NCBI GenBank assembly: GCA_043779285.1
Contig: JAYWEL010000207.1
Coordinates: 1 to 18,705 of the forward strand
DNA length: 18,705 nt
From: MGR-bin208 sp043779285
Lineage (GTDB): Bacteria; Bacteroidota; Bacteroidia; Chitinophagales; Chitinophagaceae
Direction: 5' to 3'
The position numbers and the translations under genes are program-made. Shown piece after piece: positions 15,407 through 18,705 of this stretch (position 1 is its first letter; each line of letters opens with the position of its first letter). Under the pieces are notes generated by a model. It had not been told where the DNA came from and did no database searches. It saw only the letters and a list, made by a program, of their open reading frames with translations.

Positions 15407-15456
15407 AAAATATTCAATATTTTAGACTTTTACTATTTTTTCTTTCTAAGAAAGAA
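15407..15456. repeat. Two 17-bp dyads in the pckA-aminopeptidase P gap
   Basis: AAAATATT-C-AATATTTT (15407-15423) and TTCTTTCT-A-AGAAAGAA (15440-15456) are both perfect 8-1-8 inverted repeats, with centres 33 bp apart (about three helical turns). They could be operator sites for a dimeric regulator of either divergent gene. The DNA is AT-rich, so chance is a real alternative. The rest of the 15235-15549 gap shows only the pckA promoter; no clear TAnnTTTG element was found before the aminopeptidase start at 15550. Confidence 0.4.
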
Positions 15457-15549
15457 CTACTGTGTTTATACATCTTATCTTTATTTCAAATCCAGGATTT
15501 TCGTTGAAATGAATCTGGAAATCAATTACAAATTAAAACTAATTCGAAC

Positions 15550-16839
15550 ATGAAATATTTGCCACTCCATGCTGAAATTTTTATTCAAAACAGAAAAAGA
15601 TTTATTCAAAAAATGAAGAAAAATGCCATTGCCATTTTTGTAAGTAATGATGAAGTGCCCAGCAATGGCGATGCCATTCATTATTTTAAACAGAACAGCG
15701 ATTTGGTTTGGTTAAGTGGCATCAACCAGGAAGACAGCATGGTGATTCTTTTCCCCGATAATCCGGATCCAAAACTAAGAGAAGTATTGGTATTGGTTCG
15801 TCCTAATGAGATGAAAGAAAAGTGGGATGGAAAACGTTTACGTAAAAATGAAGCAACAGCTATCAGTGGAATGGAAACGATTGTTTGGGTAGATAGCCTG
15901 GACCCTTTACTGCAACAATGGATTCATTTGGCAGATCATATTTATTTAGATAGCAATGAAAATGACCGGTTGGGAAGTCAGGTTCGTACCAGAGATTATC
16001 GGTTTATTGATGAAATGAAATCCCGTTACCCTTTACACCATTTTTTGCGTGCTGCTAAAATCATGAAAGAACTCCGGGCCATCAAAACAGCTTTGGAAGT
16101 TGAAGTAGTTCAGAAAGCTGTCGATATAACCCATAACACGTTCGAGCGGGTAGCAAAGTTTATAAAACCGGGCGTAATGGAATATGAAATTGAAGCAGAA
16201 ATTTTCCATTCTTTTTTAAGTCAAAGGGCTACTGGTCCTGCTTATGGAAGCATCATTGCCAGTGGCGACCGGGCAAGAACCCTGCACTATGTTTCCAACA
16301 ACCAGGAGTGTAAGGATGGCGAATTGATCTTAATGGATTTTGGTGCCGCTTATGGAAATTACTGTGCCGATCTAACCAGAACGATTCCGGTCAATGGAAA
16401 ATTCGGTCGGCGCCAGAAGTCAGTATATAATGCCTGCCTGCATTTACACAATTATGCAAAAAGTATTTTAAAACCGGGCATCAGCATTTTGGCTTATACG
16501 GATATGGTTGGCGAAGAAGCCACACAGCAATTTTTGAAAATTGGGTTGATAAAAAAATCGGATGTGAAAAATGAAGACCCTGAAAACAGGGCATACCGCA
16601 AATATTTATATCATGGTATTTCTCACCATTTGGGTATCGATGTACATGATTTGGGATCCAGAACAGAACCCATAAAAGCAGGTATGTTGTTTACCATCGA
16701 ACCGGGAATTTATATTGAGGAAGAGCAGATGGGAATACGGATTGAAAACAATTTCTGGATCACAAAAAATGGCAACAAAGATTTGTTTGCAAAAATTCCA
16801 ATTACGGTGGAAGAAATTGAAACCGTGATGAAGCGATAA
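15550..16839 (+). CDS. pepP: Xaa-Pro aminopeptidase (aminopeptidase P, M24B)
   Basis: The protein has 429 aa, usual for aminopeptidase P: an N-terminal creatinase-like domain (about 1-175) and a C-terminal pita-bread domain. All five dimetal ligands are present: Asp263 and Asp274 (MDFGAAYGNYCADLTRT), His359 in HGISHHLGIDVHD, Glu384 in TIEPGIYI and Glu399 in GIRIENN; His366 is the additional conserved active-site His. It removes an N-terminal residue that precedes proline, probably with manganese, and takes part in peptide turnover. There is no signal peptide, so it is cytosolic. It is divergent from pckA and followed by pssA after 71 nt on the same strand, which may be co-transcribed. Distinguishing it from prolidase rests on length and on the H-G-x-S-H-x-L-G motif. 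Confidence 0.94.
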   Translation: MKYLPLHAEIFIQNRKRFIQKMKKNAIAIFVSNDEVPSNGDAIHYFKQNSDLVWLSGINQEDSMVILFPDNPDPKLREVLVLVRPNEMKEKWDGKRLRKNEATAISGMETIVWVDSLDPLLQQWIHLADHIYLDSNENDRLGSQVRTRDYRFIDEMKSRYPLHHFLRAAKIMKELRAIKTALEVEVVQKAVDITHNTFERVAKFIKPGVMEYEIEAEIFHSFLSQRATGPAYGSIIASGDRARTLHYVSNNQECKDGELILMDFGAAYGNYCADLTRTIPVNGKFGRRQKSVYNACLHLHNYAKSILKPGISILAYTDMVGEEATQQFLKIGLIKKSDVKNEDPENRAYRKYLYHGISHHLGIDVHDLGSRTEPIKAGMLFTIEPGIYIEEEQMGIRIENNFWITKNGNKDLFAKIPITVEEIETVMKR

Positions 16840-16910
16840 TTATTTTTTATTATTGCACGTTCAAAAAACATTTTTTAAATGAATGGCTTTATCGCATTCT
16901 AAAAATCATC

Positions 16911-17675
16911 ATGAAGAATATTCCGAATTTATTTACCCTGCTTAATCTGGTATTTGGTTGTTTGGCAGTCATCTTCATATTACAAACCGGGGAAACCATT
17001 GTTTATATCGACCGGGAAGGCTATTCACAAGTAAACCTGCCCGAGAAAATTTGGATGGGTGCACTGTTTATTTTTGCTTCGGCCATTGTTGATTTTTTAG
17101 ATGGATTTGTTGCCAGATTATTTAATGCAAGTTCTGAAATGGGTAAACAACTCGATTCTCTGGCAGATGCAGTAAGTTTTGGGTTGGCTCCGGGTTTGAT
17201 AATGTATCAACTGCTTCGCATCAGTTATGCACAGGACATTGACGGATTGGATATAAGCATTTTATGGTTATTGCCGGCATTGATAATACCATGTGCCGCA
17301 GTATGGCGTTTGGCAAAATTCAATATTGATACAGAACAGCATTTTCATTTTAAAGGCGTGCCAACACCCGCTGCAGGATTGGTCATCGCATCGTTCCCAT
17401 TAATTATTTTTTACCAGACTTTGGGACTTCAGTTTTTACTAATCAACAAATGGGTTTTGTATGCAATCATCTTTTTGATGAGTTATCTGATGATAAGTGA
17501 TTTTAAATTGTTGAGTTTGAAGTTTAAAGATCGCAGTTTGAAAAATAATTTGGATAAGCTTTTATTATTAGCCGTTTCTGCCATAGCAATCCTGTTTCTG
17601 CAATGGGCAGCCATACCGTTAATTTTTGTCGTTTACATTATTCTATCTTTGGCACTCAAAAATAAAATGGCATGA
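16911..17675 (+). CDS. pssA: CDP-diacylglycerol--serine O-phosphatidyltransferase
   Basis: The product is a 254-aa integral membrane enzyme. The opening IPNLFTLLNLVFGCLAV is the usual PssA start. The CDP-alcohol phosphotransferase motif is complete: Asp61, Asp64-Gly65, Ala68-Arg69, Gly78, Asp82 and Asp86. SFGLAPG (89-95) after the motif is typical of the type II serine branch. Several hydrophobic segments follow, to the C-terminus. It joins serine to CDP-diacylglycerol to make phosphatidylserine, the precursor of phosphatidylethanolamine, in the inner membrane. Residues 27-45 form a polar stretch between the first two membrane segments. The stop overlaps the purS start by 4 nt (ATGA), so the two genes are translationally coupled. 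Serine rather than another alcohol is inferred from overall resemblance. Confidence 0.92.
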   Translation: MKNIPNLFTLLNLVFGCLAVIFILQTGETIVYIDREGYSQVNLPEKIWMGALFIFASAIVDFLDGFVARLFNASSEMGKQLDSLADAVSFGLAPGLIMYQLLRISYAQDIDGLDISILWLLPALIIPCAAVWRLAKFNIDTEQHFHFKGVPTPAAGLVIASFPLIIFYQTLGLQFLLINKWVLYAIIFLMSYLMISDFKLLSLKFKDRSLKNNLDKLLLLAVSAIAILFLQWAAIPLIFVVYIILSLALKNKMA

Positions 17676-17929
17676 TATATACAGTAGAAATAAAGGTGAT
17701 GCCTTTAAAAGAATTATTGGATCCGCAGGGAAAAACAGTATTGAACGGTTTGCAAAATTTAGGATTAAGCGGAGTAGAGGATGTACGGGTTGGAAAGAAT
17801 ATTACGCTACAGATCAATGCCGGAAATGAAGAAGAAGCCGCAAAAATTGCAGAAGAAGCAAGTAAAAAATTATTGGCAAACCAGGTGATGGAGTATTTTG
17901 AAATAACGGTTATATCTTCTTCTGACTAA
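17672..17929 (+). CDS. purS: Phosphoribosylformylglycinamidine synthase subunit PurS
   Basis: The protein has 85 aa, the family length. It begins MIYTVEIKVMPLKELLDPQG, with VEI-V-P--LLDPQG as the PurS hallmark, then NGLQNLGLSGVEDVRVGKNITL (25-46) and a C-terminal helix and strand ending YFEITVISS. PurS dimers bridge PurL and PurQ in the complex that makes formylglycinamidine ribonucleotide, the fourth step of purine synthesis. purL and purQ are not in the window. The start ATG overlaps the pssA stop by 4 nt, so PurS output is tied to pssA translation, an unusual pairing of phospholipid and purine genes. The frame 17626-17829 is a shadow. Confidence 0.95.
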   Translation: MIYTVEIKVMPLKELLDPQGKTVLNGLQNLGLSGVEDVRVGKNITLQINAGNEEEAAKIAEEASKKLLANQVMEYFEITVISSSD

Positions 17930-18095
17930 GTTTGTTTCTACGTTGACTTATTAACCTAAGTTCAGGGATTTCAGGTTTAAAAGTAACTTGTTATAAAGTG
18001 ATTCTGCTTTTAGAAATGTGTTTACAGATTTTTATACAATTGCTTATTCTCTCGTATTTTTTTTCTTTAGTAATAATTTCTTATACACCCAATAG

Positions 18096-18133
18096 GCTAA
18101 TCATTGAAGTTATTCAATGATTAGCTTTAATTT
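18096..18133 (+). terminator. Terminator-like hairpin between purS and the PLD gene
   Basis: A perfect 13-bp stem, GCTAATCATTGAA (18096-18108) with TTCAATGATTAGC (18113-18125), closes a GTTA loop and is followed by TTTAATTT. It probably ends the pssA-purS transcript 166 nt past the purS stop, though the T tract is broken. It is also close enough to the PLD start to affect that gene. The gap 17930-18095 before it shows nothing else I can support. Confidence 0.6.
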
Positions 18134-18142
18134 GGGGGAGAG

Positions 18143-18178
18143 ATGTTTAATGGGGATTACCATAATATACAAGCATGA
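18143..18178 (+). CDS. Possible 11-codon leader ORF coupled to the PLD gene
   Basis: ATG 18143 opens an 11-residue frame (MFNGDYHNIQA) whose TGA overlaps the PLD-gene ATG as ATGA. A purine-rich GGGGGAG lies just upstream at 18134-18140. The overlap suggests translational coupling, but so short a frame can arise by chance and there is no conservation evidence here. Confidence 0.25.
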   Translation: MFNGDYHNIQA

Positions 18179-18600
18179 TTGTAACTGAAGCTTACTTTGA
18201 AAATATAAAATCAGAATTGCAGTTAGAACTAAGCAATGCAAAACATAGCATTTATGTTGCTTTGGCTTGGTTTACGGATAATGATTTGCTAAATATTTTA
18301 ATTGAAAGCGCAGAGAAAAAAAAATTAAATGTGCAATTGTTGATTTTTAACGATGAAATCAATTTTGGCACCTATGGTATACCATTTGTAAATCTCAAAA
18401 ATGCTGGTGGCGAGGTTTTTATTGCTAAAGAAAACCTGATGCACAATAAATTTTGCATAATTGATGAACGAATAATAATTACCGGCAGCTATAACTGGAC
18501 AAAAAAAGCCAATAATGAGAATAACGAAAACATTGTTATCATAAAAGATGATATTAGATTGGCTAAAAGTTATATTACTGAGTTTAAAAAACTGACGGGG
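18175..18600 (+). CDS. Phospholipase D-like protein with a single HKD motif; C-terminus lost or altered
   Basis: ATG 18175 opens a frame that runs to the right window edge, but only residues 1 to about 142 look native. They form one PLD domain: AKHSIYVALAWFTDNDLL (22-39), LLIFND (55-60), then the catalytic HNKFCIID with His90, Lys92 and Asp97, and GSYNWT (104-109), the paired Gly-Ser-Asn of the motif. Single-HKD proteins dimerise to form one active site; members include nucleases such as Nuc and cardiolipin or phospholipid hydrolases. The AWFTD and GSYNWT forms are common in Bacteroidota nuclease-like members, some linked to accessory or defence loci; that link is not shown here. After residue ~142 the frame enters DNA of other composition, with Cys- and Arg-rich translation, so the true end is not visible. 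There is no signal peptide. Confidence 0.8.
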
Positions 18601-18703
18601 TTGCAATCTTCAGACGCGATTCGAAAGCAGCGTGATTGCCGCGTTCAGTTAGGCTGTTCTGGATACGCTCGACATCTATCAGCGCCGGGGTGTAGAGCAG
18701 CAC
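18584..18703 (-). CDS. Open frame of foreign composition at the right edge, partial
   Basis: On the minus strand a frame enters from the right edge and runs 39 codons (VLLYTPALIDVERI..., then ESRLKIAT) to TAA at 18586-18584. Codon use is rich in CTG, CGT, CGC and ACC, unlike the rest of the window, and more like a proteobacterium. The translation has normal protein composition. The protein is not recognised. The stop lies at or just past the composition break, so the true C-terminus may be elsewhere. It could come from contaminating or misjoined DNA. Confidence 0.35.
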   Translation of the reverse strand: MLLYTPALIDVERIQNSLTERGNHAAFESRLKIATPSVF

Positions 18704-18705
18704 CC

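Noticed and set aside
17930..18095. Possible tRNA or small RNA gene after purS
   Set aside because: No cloverleaf, no TTC-type T-arm and no promoter element were found; it is plain AT-rich DNA with one weak 5-bp hairpin.
18325..18606. 93-aa minus-strand frame opposite the PLD gene
   Set aside because: The plus strand carries the HKD catalytic motif there, and the minus-strand frame starts at the composition break and has no motif.
18600..18705. Cys-rich extension of the PLD protein as a zinc-binding domain
   Set aside because: Its Cys and Arg content coincides exactly with the GC jump, and the opposite strand gives a better protein. It looks like out-of-frame reading of foreign DNA.

Overview
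The window looks like a chromosomal stretch from a low-GC member of the Bacteroidota, probably near the Chitinophagaceae; that placement is an inference. It rests on three things. The protein families are typical of the phylum: a DUF2795 protein, a Nif3-like protein with a central insert followed by a C4 zinc-ribbon protein, a LolD-type ATPase and an ATP-dependent PckA. Several genes have TAnnTTTG -7 elements, some with TTG or TTTG about 19-23 bases upstream. Start codons mostly lack clear Shine-Dalgarno sequences. No rRNA, tRNA, CRISPR array, insertion sequence or phage module was seen.

Layout. Positions 1-2330 hold three minus-strand genes: a partial exported DinB-like protein, a YitT-family membrane protein and a PagL-like lipid A deacylase. 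Positions 2477-7912 are plus strand: a Nif3-like protein, a C4 zinc-ribbon protein split by a one-base frameshift, a strong terminator, recN, fabI and a family 2 glycosyltransferase. A minus-strand DUF2795 gene follows at 7952-8173, with its own promoter and a leader of about 110 nt. Next come lolD and a small membrane protein (+), then a cobalamin adenosyltransferase, a MacB-type ATPase and gatC (-). trpS and a deoxynucleoside kinase (+) come next; the kinase overlaps tail to tail with a DUF922 putative metalloprotease (-). pckA (-) and aminopeptidase P (+) are divergent. pssA and purS (+) overlap by 4 nt. The right edge holds a single-HKD phospholipase D-like protein.

Most of this is housekeeping: DNA repair, fatty acid, phospholipid and purine synthesis, aminoacyl-tRNA formation, gluconeogenesis and envelope lipoprotein sorting. 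I see no multi-gene defence or mobile system that the sequence supports.

The points most worth attention are these. The last ~105 bases have about 55% GC against ~30% just before, and carry a different, sensible reading frame on the other strand, which suggests a chimeric contig end or a recent insertion boundary. The zinc-ribbon gene carries a clean one-base frameshift. The PLD gene is preceded by a possible 11-codon coupled leader ORF. Two identically built 17-bp dyads lie between pckA and the aminopeptidase gene.
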